From an uncultured Solirubrobacteraceae bacterium (lineage in GTDB: Bacteria > Actinomycetota > Thermoleophilia > Solirubrobacterales > Solirubrobacteraceae), in contig CATPBV010000116.1 in assembly GCA_955652345.1 (NCBI GenBank), positions 1-11,538 of the forward strand: DNA of 11,538 bases, given 5' to 3'. The translations under genes were made by a program, and so were the position numbers. Each line of letters opens with the position of its first letter. Position 1 is the stretch's first letter. Positions 5,785 to 11,538 of the stretch are shown here, piece after piece. The notes under the pieces are model-generated. The model had not been told where the DNA came from. It saw only the letters and a program-made list of their open reading frames with translations, and did not search any database.

Positions 5785-6279
5785 CTAGCCGTCGAGCCGG
5801 CGGTAGAGCACAAGCTCGGCTACCTGGTATCCGGCGGTCTCATAGAAGTGCTGGGCCCTCGCATTCCCGGCCATGACCGCGATCTTCATCGCGTCGAAGC
5901 CCCGGTCGCGAGCGACCTGCTCGGCGCCCCTGAGCAGCACGCGGCCGACCCCGCCGGATCGATGTCGTTCGGCGACGACGAGGCTGACCAACTCGGGGAT
6001 CCCCCGCGCGGATTCGAATGTGTCGTCCGGCTCGGTGGCGAACGTCACCATCACATACCCGACGAGGTGCCCGTTGTCGGTAGCCGTGAGATACGCCGCT
6101 CCTTCGTCTAGCAGCCGCCGGTACCAGCCCCGCCTCCGCTCCCAGGACACTCCGAGGTCCTCTACCAGCGCCCGGTAGCCGGATACCTCGCGATGGTGGG
6201 TGTGCAGCTGCTTCCAAAGCGGCTCCAGCTCGTCGAGGCCGGCGGGGTCGGTCCGAGGGGCGCTGATGTGCTCCGGCAC
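5785..6279 (-). CDS. GNAT-family N-acetyltransferase
   Basis: 164 residues from GTG 6279. The acetyl-CoA-binding motif A is clear: ELVSLVVAERHRSGGVGRVLL (about 96-116), with the R-x-x-G-x-G/A type pyrophosphate loop RSGGVG, followed by motif B, AVMAGNARAQHFYETAGYQ (134-152). The N-terminal half (DLGVSWERRRGWYRRLLDEG, then AAYLTATDNGHLVGYVMV) fits strands 1-4 of the fold. The acceptor substrate cannot be inferred. The frame remains open to 6399, but that longer form would overlap the divergent sigma factor gene and adds no fold sequence. GTG 6279 leaves a 60-bp divergent intergenic region. AATACT lies 6 nt before this GTG on the minus strand, a weak hint of a leaderless message. There is no clear functional link to its neighbours. 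Confidence 0.88.
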   Translation of the reverse strand: MPEHISAPRTDPAGLDELEPLWKQLHTHHREVSGYRALVEDLGVSWERRRGWYRRLLDEGAAYLTATDNGHLVGYVMVTFATEPDDTFESARGIPELVSLVVAERHRSGGVGRVLLRGAEQVARDRGFDAMKIAVMAGNARAQHFYETAGYQVAELVLYRRLDG

Positions 6280-6339
6280 GCCGCGAGTATTGCGTAGCGC
6301 GCCTGAAAGATTTGCCCGGTCGGCGACGATAAGCAGGGT

Positions 6340-6849
6340 ATGAGCGACGTTGAGACCCGGTTCTCGGAGATCTACGAGTCGCTCTACGGCCGCGTCCACG
6401 CGTATGCGCGGCGCCGGGTCGGGTCCGAGGCCGCCGACGAGGTCGTCGCGGAGACGTTCATGGTCGCGTGGCGGCGGTTCGATGCGATGCCACGCGAGCC
6501 CCTTCCGTGGCTATATGGCGTCGCGCGCAACGTGGTCCTCCGCCACCGGACCGCGGCGGCTCGCCAGCAAGCGGGCCGTCGCGCGCTCGAGCTCGAGCGG
6601 GAGCCCACCGATCCGTCGGAGGACCCGGAGCTGTGGGAGGCATGGAGTCAGCTGAGTGACGGCGAGCGCGAGGTCCTTGCCCTGGTGGCCTGGGAGGAGC
6701 TGCGCGTCGCGGATGCCGCCCGTTGCCTCGGGTGCTCGGCCCCCGTCTTCTCCGTCCGACTACACCGGGCACGCAAGCGCCTCGAGCGCCTGCTGGCTGG
6801 CCCACAGGGCGCAGCCAACCCTATTTCCACACTCACGGAGGTGTCATGA
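6340..6849 (+). CDS. RNA polymerase sigma factor, ECF-like (sigma-70 regions 2 and 4)
   Basis: 169 residues. The region 2 domain is at about 8-72 (RFSEIYESLYGRVHAYARRRVG, EVVAETFMVAWRRF, then PWLYGVARNVVLRHR), and the region 4 helix-turn-helix is at about 100-152 (LSDGEREVLALVAWEELRVADAARCLG, then VRLHRARKRL). There is no region 1.1 or 3, as in ECF sigma factors. The ATG at 6340 is preceded directly by CAGGGT, too close for a normal ribosome binding site, so the exact start is less certain than the identity. The stop overlaps the next gene's ATG (ATGA, 6846-6849), so the two are co-translated. That arrangement is typical of a sigma factor and its membrane regulator. It would direct RNA polymerase to a small regulon, often including its own promoter; the target sequence is unknown. 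Confidence 0.92.
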   Translation: MSDVETRFSEIYESLYGRVHAYARRRVGSEAADEVVAETFMVAWRRFDAMPREPLPWLYGVARNVVLRHRTAAARQQAGRRALELEREPTDPSEDPELWEAWSQLSDGEREVLALVAWEELRVADAARCLGCSAPVFSVRLHRARKRLERLLAGPQGAANPISTLTEVS

Positions 6850-7766
6850 CCCCCCAGCGGCCCCCCACACTTGCCCGTGTCGCGCGCGCCAACCCGGCAC
6901 GAGCCGATGACGAGCGGGGCAGGTCTGCCGCCGCCCAGGTGGTCCTGAATCAGATTCTCGCCAGCGATCGCTCGGGAGGGCCTCATCCGGTCCGGCGGCG
7001 CAGCCGGCGGGTGCTCGTCCTCGCGATGGCGGCGCTGCTGCTGGCCGTCGGTGGGGCGCTGGCCGCGACCGATCCGTTCGGCCTGTTCCGCAGCCCGAAC
7101 CCGGGCACGGCGATCTACGGCGTCGATTTGAACCGCCATGTGGTGCCGCCCACCGTCTACCAGATCGAATGTCCGAGCACGAGTGGTCACGGGTTCCGCT
7201 GCGGCGCGCATCTGGGCGGCCGCAAGTACATGCTGCTGGACCACGTCCAGGCAAGCGGCCCGCGCTTGACCCGGCCTTTCATGCAGCGGGCCCTGCGGCA
7301 GGCGGTGCGCCGCGGCCAGATCTCGGCTCAGACCGGGCACCGGTTCGCAGCGGATCTGGCCGTGGTGTCCGACGATTTCCTCGCCCGTCTAAGCGATCTG
7401 ATGCGCCACGCCACGCTGACTGCTTCGTTGACTTCCGACGGCAAGAAGCCGCTTGCGCCTCCCCCGGGGGTTCCTTCGCTCCTGGTCTGTGAGCCGGCCG
7501 CGGCATCCCTCAGTTGCCAGGACATGAACGGCGACGACCACGCCGCGATCGGAAGTGGGATCTATCGAGCGGTGCCGTCAGCCGACTGGCGGCCGGCGCC
7601 GCCGCAGCGGCGAGATCCGTCGTGGCAGCTCGAGGTTGCGATCCTGGGACACGCGCCGACACCGGCCGAGCTTCGGGTGCTATTCGACCTGGCCACACCC
7701 GCCAGTCAGTCGTCATCGTCGGGGACCGTGACGACGACGACGGCCCCGACCACTCAGGCTCCCTGA
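6846..7766 (+). CDS. Single-pass membrane protein paired with the ECF sigma factor, possible anti-sigma factor
   Basis: 306 residues, not a family I recognise. A cytoplasmic part of about 55 residues contains RSAAAQVVLNQILAS and then a basic stretch (RRRSRR). One transmembrane helix follows at about 56-74 (VLVLAMAALLLAVGGALAA), then an extracytoplasmic domain of about 200 residues and a Ser/Thr/Pro-rich tail. Cysteines 109, 119, 215 and 224 lie in the outer domain in two pairs, which could form disulfides. No zinc-binding HxxxCxxC anti-sigma motif is present in the N-terminus. The start ATG 6846 has GGAGGT (6837-6842) only 3 nt upstream and overlaps the sigma factor stop by 4 nt. Gene order, coupling and topology suggest a membrane sensor or anti-sigma partner; this is inference. 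The 3' end overlaps the convergent amidohydrolase gene by 13 bp. Confidence 0.82.
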   Translation: MTPQRPPTLARVARANPARADDERGRSAAAQVVLNQILASDRSGGPHPVRRRSRRVLVLAMAALLLAVGGALAATDPFGLFRSPNPGTAIYGVDLNRHVVPPTVYQIECPSTSGHGFRCGAHLGGRKYMLLDHVQASGPRLTRPFMQRALRQAVRRGQISAQTGHRFAADLAVVSDDFLARLSDLMRHATLTASLTSDGKKPLAPPPGVPSLLVCEPAAASLSCQDMNGDDHAAIGSGIYRAVPSADWRPAPPQRRDPSWQLEVAILGHAPTPAELRVLFDLATPASQSSSSGTVTTTTAPTTQAP

Positions 7767-8908
7767 GCGGCGGCCGGCCTCGGAAGCGAGGCGAGGTCGG
7801 GCACCGGCACCTCCGGCGTGCGGGCCACGGTGGCCGCCAGGATCAGGAACGCCGCGCCCCGCCGCTCCTCCCCGCCGGCTGCCCGGACTGCGTCGTAGGC
7901 GTCGAGCAGCACCCTGATCGCGTCGAAGACCGGGGCGTCGTCGATCTCTTCGGGCACGTCGCATGCCAAGCGAGTGAGCGCCAGCATCTCCGTCGGATCT
8001 CCGCCGCGGAACGAGGCGACCGTCGCGAGCAGCAGCGACTCAGCCACCCGGTCGAGCAGCAGGTGAGGCGCCCGCTCACGCTCACCGACCGCCGGGCCCA
8101 GCTGGGCAAGCGGGTCTCCGGCAGCGATCCGCAGCGCCTGCTCGGACGCGATCGAGCGGATCTGCTCGCCCGAGAGCCCCACCCGCAATGCGCACCTGAG
8201 CTGAAAAGCGGCCGATACCGGCGTGTTTCCGTAGGGAGCGTCGCTGGCGAACAGGATCTGCCCCGGCGGGATCAGCGAGAACAGGGTAAGCATGTCCGAG
8301 GGCAGCCACCAGGCGCTGTCGAACAGGAGGTTGGGATGGTCCGGGGCGACCCGCCAGATCCAGGACAGATCGCAGATCGCCGCGTGCGCGAGGATCAGCC
8401 GTGCGCCCGGGAAGCGCTTCGCGAGCCCGACCGCGTGGAGCCCCAGCGCCGGGATCCCGCGGCCGGCGTGGATCATGACCGGCAGTCGACGTTCGTCGGC
8501 GAGCGCAACCAGCGACGCGACCTCCGGGTGATCGAGCGTGAAGTCCTCGGCGCGCGGGTGGAGCTTGATCCCCCGCGCCCCCGCCCGCAGGCAGCGCTCC
8601 GCCTCCGCGACCGCGCCGTCGTGAGGGTTGACGCGGCAGAACGGGACCAGCAGGCCGTCGCTACTCTGCCGGGCGGCCTCGAGCACCGCGTCGTTGGCCG
8701 GCGGATACCCGTCCGGCTCGTGCATTGGGAACACGAACGCCCCGCGCGCCCGCGCCAGCTCGAGCGTCGCCACCAGCTCCTCCGCAGTCTGGCTCATTCC
8801 ATCGGGATCGTTGTGTCCGATGTGGGTGTGGGCGTCGAACAGCTCGATCCCCGGGACCTGGTCGAGCACGATCTCGGTCCACGGGCGCAGCAGGGGGATC
8901 ATGTCCAT
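7754..8908 (-). CDS. Amidohydrolase family (PF04909-type) metal-dependent hydrolase with C-terminal extension
   Basis: 384 residues. The TIM-barrel amidohydrolase core shows FDAHTHIG (24-31, the metal-binding HxH), GIKLHPRAEDF (113-123), VMIHAG (144-149, metal His147), LILAHAAICD (171-180, His175) and ILFASDAPYG (218-227, catalytic Asp223). This pattern is typical of the amidohydrolase-2 group (decarboxylases and hydrolases related to ACMSD and TatD). The substrate is not predictable. The core ends near residue 265, and about 115 residues follow that look helical (from LLLDRVAESLLLATVASF to AAFLILAATVA), unusual for this family. ATG 8908 is taken as start; ATG 8902 is equally possible and neither has a clear ribosome binding site. 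The gene is divergent from dus with only 14 bp between start codons and ends inside the convergent membrane protein gene. Confidence 0.88.
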   Translation of the reverse strand: MDMIPLLRPWTEIVLDQVPGIELFDAHTHIGHNDPDGMSQTAEELVATLELARARGAFVFPMHEPDGYPPANDAVLEAARQSSDGLLVPFCRVNPHDGAVAEAERCLRAGARGIKLHPRAEDFTLDHPEVASLVALADERRLPVMIHAGRGIPALGLHAVGLAKRFPGARLILAHAAICDLSWIWRVAPDHPNLLFDSAWWLPSDMLTLFSLIPPGQILFASDAPYGNTPVSAAFQLRCALRVGLSGEQIRSIASEQALRIAAGDPLAQLGPAVGERERAPHLLLDRVAESLLLATVASFRGGDPTEMLALTRLACDVPEEIDDAPVFDAIRVLLDAYDAVRAAGGEERRGAAFLILAATVARTPEVPVPDLASLPRPAAAQGA

Positions 8909-8922
8909 GAACCATTCGTACC

Positions 8923-9900
8923 ATGAAACGAGTGGACCAAGCCCTGACCGATGACTGGAGCCTCGGCGGCGTCCGGATTCCCAACCGGGTGGTGCTCGCT
9001 CCGCTCGCCGGAATCGGCAACTGGTTCGTCCGCCTTCAGGCCAAGCGATACGGCGCCGGGCTGGTCGTATCCGAGATGGTCTCGAGCTTCGCCGTGCACT
9101 ACCGCAACGAGCGGACCTGCCGGGAGCTGCTGCGGATCCACCCCGACGAGCACCCCGTGTCGGTGCAGCTGTTCGGCCACGACCCCGACGTGATGGCCTC
9201 AGCGGCCGAGCGGGTCGCAGCCGCCGGTGCCGATCTGATCGATCTGAACATGGGATGTCCCGTGCCGAAGGTATGCAAGACGGGCGCCGGGGCTGCCCTG
9301 CTCGCCGACCCGAAACGCGCGGTCGCGCTGGCGCGGGCAGCGGCGGCCGGAAGTGGCCTGCCGGTCACCGTCAAGCTGCGCTCGGGCCAGCGCCCCGGCG
9401 AGCTCACCGGCGTGAACGTCGCTCGGCGGCTTGCGGACGAGGGACATGTCGCGGGGCTCTGCATCCATCCCCGCGTCGCGTCCCAGCGACACGCCGGGAC
9501 CGCCGACTATCAGCTCGTCAGGGAGCTCGTGGAGGAGCTGCCTGTGCCGGTGCTCGTATCCGGAGGGCTCCGCACAGCGCAGGACGCCCGCGACGCGTTC
9601 GAGGCGACCGGCGCGGCCGGCGTGCTGCTCGCCCGCGGCTCGCTCGGCAATCCGTGGTTGTTCGAGCAGCTGCTCGGGCGCCGCTCGTGCGAACCTGAAC
9701 GCCAGGAGATCGTCGCAGAGGTCGACTGGGTGCTCGACAGGGCGGTCGAGCACCTCGGCGAGGACCGCGCCACCCGCTACCTCCGCAAGTTCTACCCGTG
9801 GTACGTGGAGCGCCTCGGGTGCGGTCCGGCGCTTCGCGCCGCGCTTCAGACGGCGCCAAGCTTGGCCGACGTGCGGGCGCTTCTCCGGACGTGCGAATAG
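8923..9900 (+). CDS. dus: tRNA-dihydrouridine synthase
   Basis: FMN- and NADPH-dependent enzyme that reduces specific uridines in tRNA to dihydrouridine. 325 residues, normal length. Blocks: VVLAPLAGIGNWFVRL (23-38, FMN-binding barrel start), HPVSVQLFGHDP (77-88), LIDLNMGCPVPKV (105-117) with the catalytic Cys112, GAGAALL, VTVKLRSG (148-155, Lys151), IHPRVASQRHAGTADY (181-196), VLVSGGLRTAQDA (210-222) and LLARGSLGNPWLFEQL (235-250). The C-terminal helical domain (LRKFYPWYVERLG) is present. It most resembles the general bacterial DusB-like group, but the subclass cannot be fixed by eye, so only the family symbol is given. The start ATG lies 14 bp from the divergent amidohydrolase start and lacks a clear ribosome binding site. 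Its 3' end carries part of the putative greA promoter region. Confidence 0.95.
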   Translation: MKRVDQALTDDWSLGGVRIPNRVVLAPLAGIGNWFVRLQAKRYGAGLVVSEMVSSFAVHYRNERTCRELLRIHPDEHPVSVQLFGHDPDVMASAAERVAAAGADLIDLNMGCPVPKVCKTGAGAALLADPKRAVALARAAAAGSGLPVTVKLRSGQRPGELTGVNVARRLADEGHVAGLCIHPRVASQRHAGTADYQLVRELVEELPVPVLVSGGLRTAQDARDAFEATGAAGVLLARGSLGNPWLFEQLLGRRSCEPERQEIVAEVDWVLDRAVEHLGEDRATRYLRKFYPWYVERLGCGPALRAALQTAPSLADVRALLRTCE

Positions 9901-9906
9901 GGTGTC

Positions 9907-9912
9907 TATACT
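9907..9912 (+). promoter_or_regulatory. Candidate -10 box for greA
   Basis: TATACT, one mismatch from TATAAT, lies 6 bp after the dus stop in a very GC-rich context. A -35 would fall in the end of dus, where I see no good match (TTCTCC at 9881 is 20 nt away). Transcription would start near 9919, giving a leader of about 73 nt that contains the terminator at 9944-9967. Confidence 0.5.
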
Positions 9913-9943
9913 CATCCGCCCACGCACGGCGGACGCGTGCCAT

Positions 9944-9967
9944 CCCGCTCTCCGCAGCGGGTTTTTT
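9944..9967 (+). terminator. Intrinsic terminator in the greA leader
   Basis: CCCGCT (9944-9949), loop CTCCGC (9950-9955), AGCGGG (9956-9961), then six T (9962-9967). This is the only classic hairpin plus U-tract in the window. It ends 24 nt before the greA start codon. It may stop read-through from dus. If the TATACT promoter is used, it would also attenuate greA itself, releasing a leader RNA of about 50 nt. A weaker upstream hairpin (GCACG 9924-9928 with CGTGC 9936-9940) may also form. Confidence 0.75.
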
Positions 9968-9991
9968 CTCGTCCGATACCCCTCTCTGCAT

Positions 9992-10468
9992 ATGCCCAAG
10001 GACGTCATCCTCACCCCTGAAGGACTCACCAATCTGAAGTCCGAGCTCGAGCATCTCTCGACCACCCGCCGCCGGGAAGTGGCGGGCCGGATCAAGGAGG
10101 CGCGCGAGTTCGGAGACATCAGCGAGAACGCTGAGTACGACGACGCCAAGAACGAGCAGGCGATGCTCGAGGCCCGGATCGCGCTGCTGGAGGAGAAGCT
10201 GCGCTCGGCGACCGTGATCGACGCTTCCGACCTCGGCACCGACGTGGTGCGTGTCGGCTCGATCGTCCACGTCAAGGACGAAGCGGGCAAGTCCAACAAG
10301 TACACGATCGTCGGCTCCGCCGAGGCTAGGCCGGCCGAGATGAAGCTGTCCAACGAGTCCCCGGTGGGCAAGGCCCTGCTCGGCCGCAAGCGGGGCGAGG
10401 AGGTCACCTTCTCGACGCCCCGGGGCGAGCGACGGCTGAAGATCACCAAGATCGACGTCGGCAGATAG
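9992..10468 (+). CDS. greA: Transcription elongation factor GreA
   Basis: Rescues backtracked RNA polymerase by stimulating cleavage of the 3' end of the nascent RNA. 158 residues, standard length. The N-terminal coiled-coil hairpin begins LTPEGLTNLKSELEHL, and its tip has the conserved acidic residues in REFGDISENAEYDDAKNEQ (Asp42 and Glu45). The C-terminal FKBP-like domain shows VGSIVHVKD and LSNESPVGKALLGRKRGEEV. The ATG start is fixed by the family N-terminus (MPKDVILTPEGL), although the preceding bases are pyrimidine-rich (CCCCTCTCTGCAT) with no Shine-Dalgarno sequence. Earlier in-frame sequence runs through dus in the wrong frame. An intrinsic terminator precedes the start. lysS follows after 20 nt and is probably co-transcribed. 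Confidence 0.97.
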   Translation: MPKDVILTPEGLTNLKSELEHLSTTRRREVAGRIKEAREFGDISENAEYDDAKNEQAMLEARIALLEEKLRSATVIDASDLGTDVVRVGSIVHVKDEAGKSNKYTIVGSAEARPAEMKLSNESPVGKALLGRKRGEEVTFSTPRGERRLKITKIDVGR

Positions 10469-10488
10469 CCGCGGGCCTCACGGCCGCG

Positions 10489-11538
10489 ATGACCGAAGAG
10501 TCGGAGCTGCTGAAAGCGCGCCGGCGCAAGCTCGAGGCGCTTAGAGCGGCGGGTGTGGATCCATTCCCGCATGACTTCCCCGGGGTCGAGCCGATTGCCG
10601 CCGTGCGCGCGCAGCACGAGTCGCTCGCGCACGGCGAGGAGACGGACGTCCGGCACCGCGTGGGGGGTCGGCTGTCGGCGCGTCGCGGCCAGGGCGGCGT
10701 TGCGTTCCTCGATCTCGTCGACCGCTCGGGCCAGCTACAGCTGCAGGCGCGCGCCGACGTACTCGGGGCCGAGCGGATGGAGATGCTGCTCGGGCTCGAC
10801 CTCGGCGACCTGATCGGTGTGGACGGGGTCGCGCTCCGAACCCGTCGTGGTGAGCTCAGCCTCCGAGTCGAGGACTTCACCGTGCTGGCCAAGTCGCTGC
10901 GGCCTCCACCGGAGAAGCATCATGGCCTGAAGGACGTCGAGACCCGCTTTCGTCATCGCGAGCTCGACCTGATCGCGAACGCGGAAGCGCGGGATCTGTT
11001 CGTCACGCGCGCCCGGGTGATCTCCGCGATCCGCCGGTTCCTCGACGCCGAGGAATTCGTCGAAGTCGAGACGCCGATCCTGCAGCCGCTCTACGGAGGG
11101 GGCGCCGCGGAGCCGTTCGTCACCCACTACAACGCGCTCGACCGCGACTTCTATCTGCGGATCGCCACCGAGCTGTATCTGAAGCGGCTGATCGTCGGCG
11201 GGCTTGAACGGGTCTACGAGCTCGCCAAGGATTTCCGCAACGAGGGCATCGACCAGACCCACCTGCAGGAGTTCACGATGCTCGAGTGGTACGAGGCGCA
11301 TGCGGACTACCTCCTCGTCGCGGCCCGCTGCGAGCAGCTGGTGGCCTACGTCGCGGACGAGATCGGCTACCAAGGCCCGCTCGATTTCTCCCCGCCGTGG
11401 CGTCGTGAGACGGTGACGGAGGCGATCCGCTCGCGGACCGGGGTCGACATCGGTCGCCTTCGCGAGCGAGATCAGCTGGCCGCCGAGATGCGGGCTCGCG
11501 GTCTCGGCGTTCCGGAGCAGGACACCTGGCCTCAGCTG
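10489..11538 (+). CDS. lysS: Lysyl-tRNA synthetase, class II (3' end outside window)
   Basis: Charges tRNA-Lys with lysine. The window holds the first 350 codons of roughly 500, open to its last base. The N-terminal OB-fold anticodon-binding domain is at about 57-135 (VGGRLSARRGQGGVAFLDLVD and on). The catalytic core begins at RHRELDLIAN: motif 1 around RRFLDAEEFVEVETPILQP (182-200), GGGAAEPFVTHYNALDRDFYL, ATELYLKRLIVGGLERVYEL, and motif 2 DFRNEGID (248-255), followed by EFTMLEWYEAHADY (261-274). Motif 3 lies beyond the window. The loop after motif 2 reads THLQEF (257-262) where bacterial enzymes usually have RHNPEF. The start ATG 10489 is 20 nt after greA without a visible ribosome binding site; the N-terminus (LLKARRRKLEALRAAGVDPFP) is typical. 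Identity is secure. Confidence 0.96.
   Translation, partial: MTEESELLKARRRKLEALRAAGVDPFPHDFPGVEPIAAVRAQHESLAHGEETDVRHRVGGRLSARRGQGGVAFLDLVDRSGQLQLQARADVLGAERMEMLLGLDLGDLIGVDGVALRTRRGELSLRVEDFTVLAKSLRPPPEKHHGLKDVETRFRHRELDLIANAEARDLFVTRARVISAIRRFLDAEEFVEVETPILQPLYGGGAAEPFVTHYNALDRDFYLRIATELYLKRLIVGGLERVYELAKDFRNEGIDQTHLQEFTMLEWYEAHADYLLVAARCEQLVAYVADEIGYQGPLDFSPPWRRETVTEAIRSRTGVDIGRLRERDQLAAEMRARGLGVPEQDTWPQL

Noticed and set aside
6280..6399. Longer N-terminus for the acetyltransferase (start at 6399)
   Set aside because: It would overlap the divergent sigma factor gene by 60 bp, and the extra 40 residues match no part of the fold.
7514..8926. 470-codon open frame on the plus strand opposite the amidohydrolase gene
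   Set aside because: It is a mirror of a well-supported gene with clear active-site motifs; the translation is Arg/Gly/Asp-rich without recognisable domains.
9199..10656. 485-codon open frame on the minus strand opposite dus and greA
   Set aside because: It lies antisense to two secure genes, shows no family motifs, and is explained by GC-rich codon bias keeping the opposite frame open.

Overview
The window is a stretch of high-GC bacterial chromosome carrying mostly housekeeping genes. The ftsH - folP - folB - folK - coaX - lysS order is a rearranged form of the ftsH-folE-folP-folB-folK-...-coaX-lysS cluster known from Actinobacteria. Codon use, GTG starts, ATGA/GTGA overlaps and scarce Shine-Dalgarno sequences fit a deep-branching actinobacterium; Thermoleophilia (Solirubrobacterales-like) is my best guess, inferred from protein style and not from a database search. 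The window is cut inside genes at both ends: ftsH on the left and lysS on the right.

Layout. 1-887 is the 3' end of ftsH (M41 peptidase domain), followed by a very long hairpin (905-969). 1002-2434 (minus strand) encodes a secreted phosphoesterase of the phospholipase C/acid phosphatase family. Its Tat signal peptide is split by an apparent one-base frameshift. 2563-2670 is a short relic of an acyl-CoA dehydrogenase gene. 2671-2958 is non-coding and carries three near-identical 18-bp elements. 2959-5760 is a tightly packed operon: a small two-helix membrane protein, then folP, folB, folK and coaX, with 4-nt and 67-nt overlaps. It covers three folate-synthesis steps (dihydroneopterin aldolase, HPPK, DHPS) plus the first step of CoA synthesis. 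5785-6279 (minus) is a GNAT acetyltransferase. It is divergent from a sigma factor/membrane protein pair (6340-7766) that looks like an ECF sigma factor with a membrane partner. 7754-8908 (minus) is an amidohydrolase that overlaps the preceding convergent gene by 13 bp. 8923-9900 is a tRNA-dihydrouridine synthase, only 14 bp from the divergent amidohydrolase. 9901-9991 is the greA leader, with a TATACT -10 box and an intrinsic terminator just before the start codon. It is followed by greA and the first 350 codons of lysS.

How it fits together. FolB, FolK and FolP act successively on the pterin branch of folate synthesis, and CoaX phosphorylates pantothenate. GreA, LysS and Dus belong to transcription and translation. 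The segment between ftsH and folP (about 890-2958) is where folE would sit in the canonical cluster. Instead it holds an opposite-strand secreted enzyme, a gene relic and repeats, so it looks like a remodelled insertion or deletion site. I see no tRNA, rRNA, CRISPR array, insertion sequence or phage genes. I do not see a clear new multi-gene system. The most interesting items are the 18-bp element cluster ahead of the folate operon, the greA leader attenuator candidate, the split Tat signal and the sigma factor/membrane protein pair.
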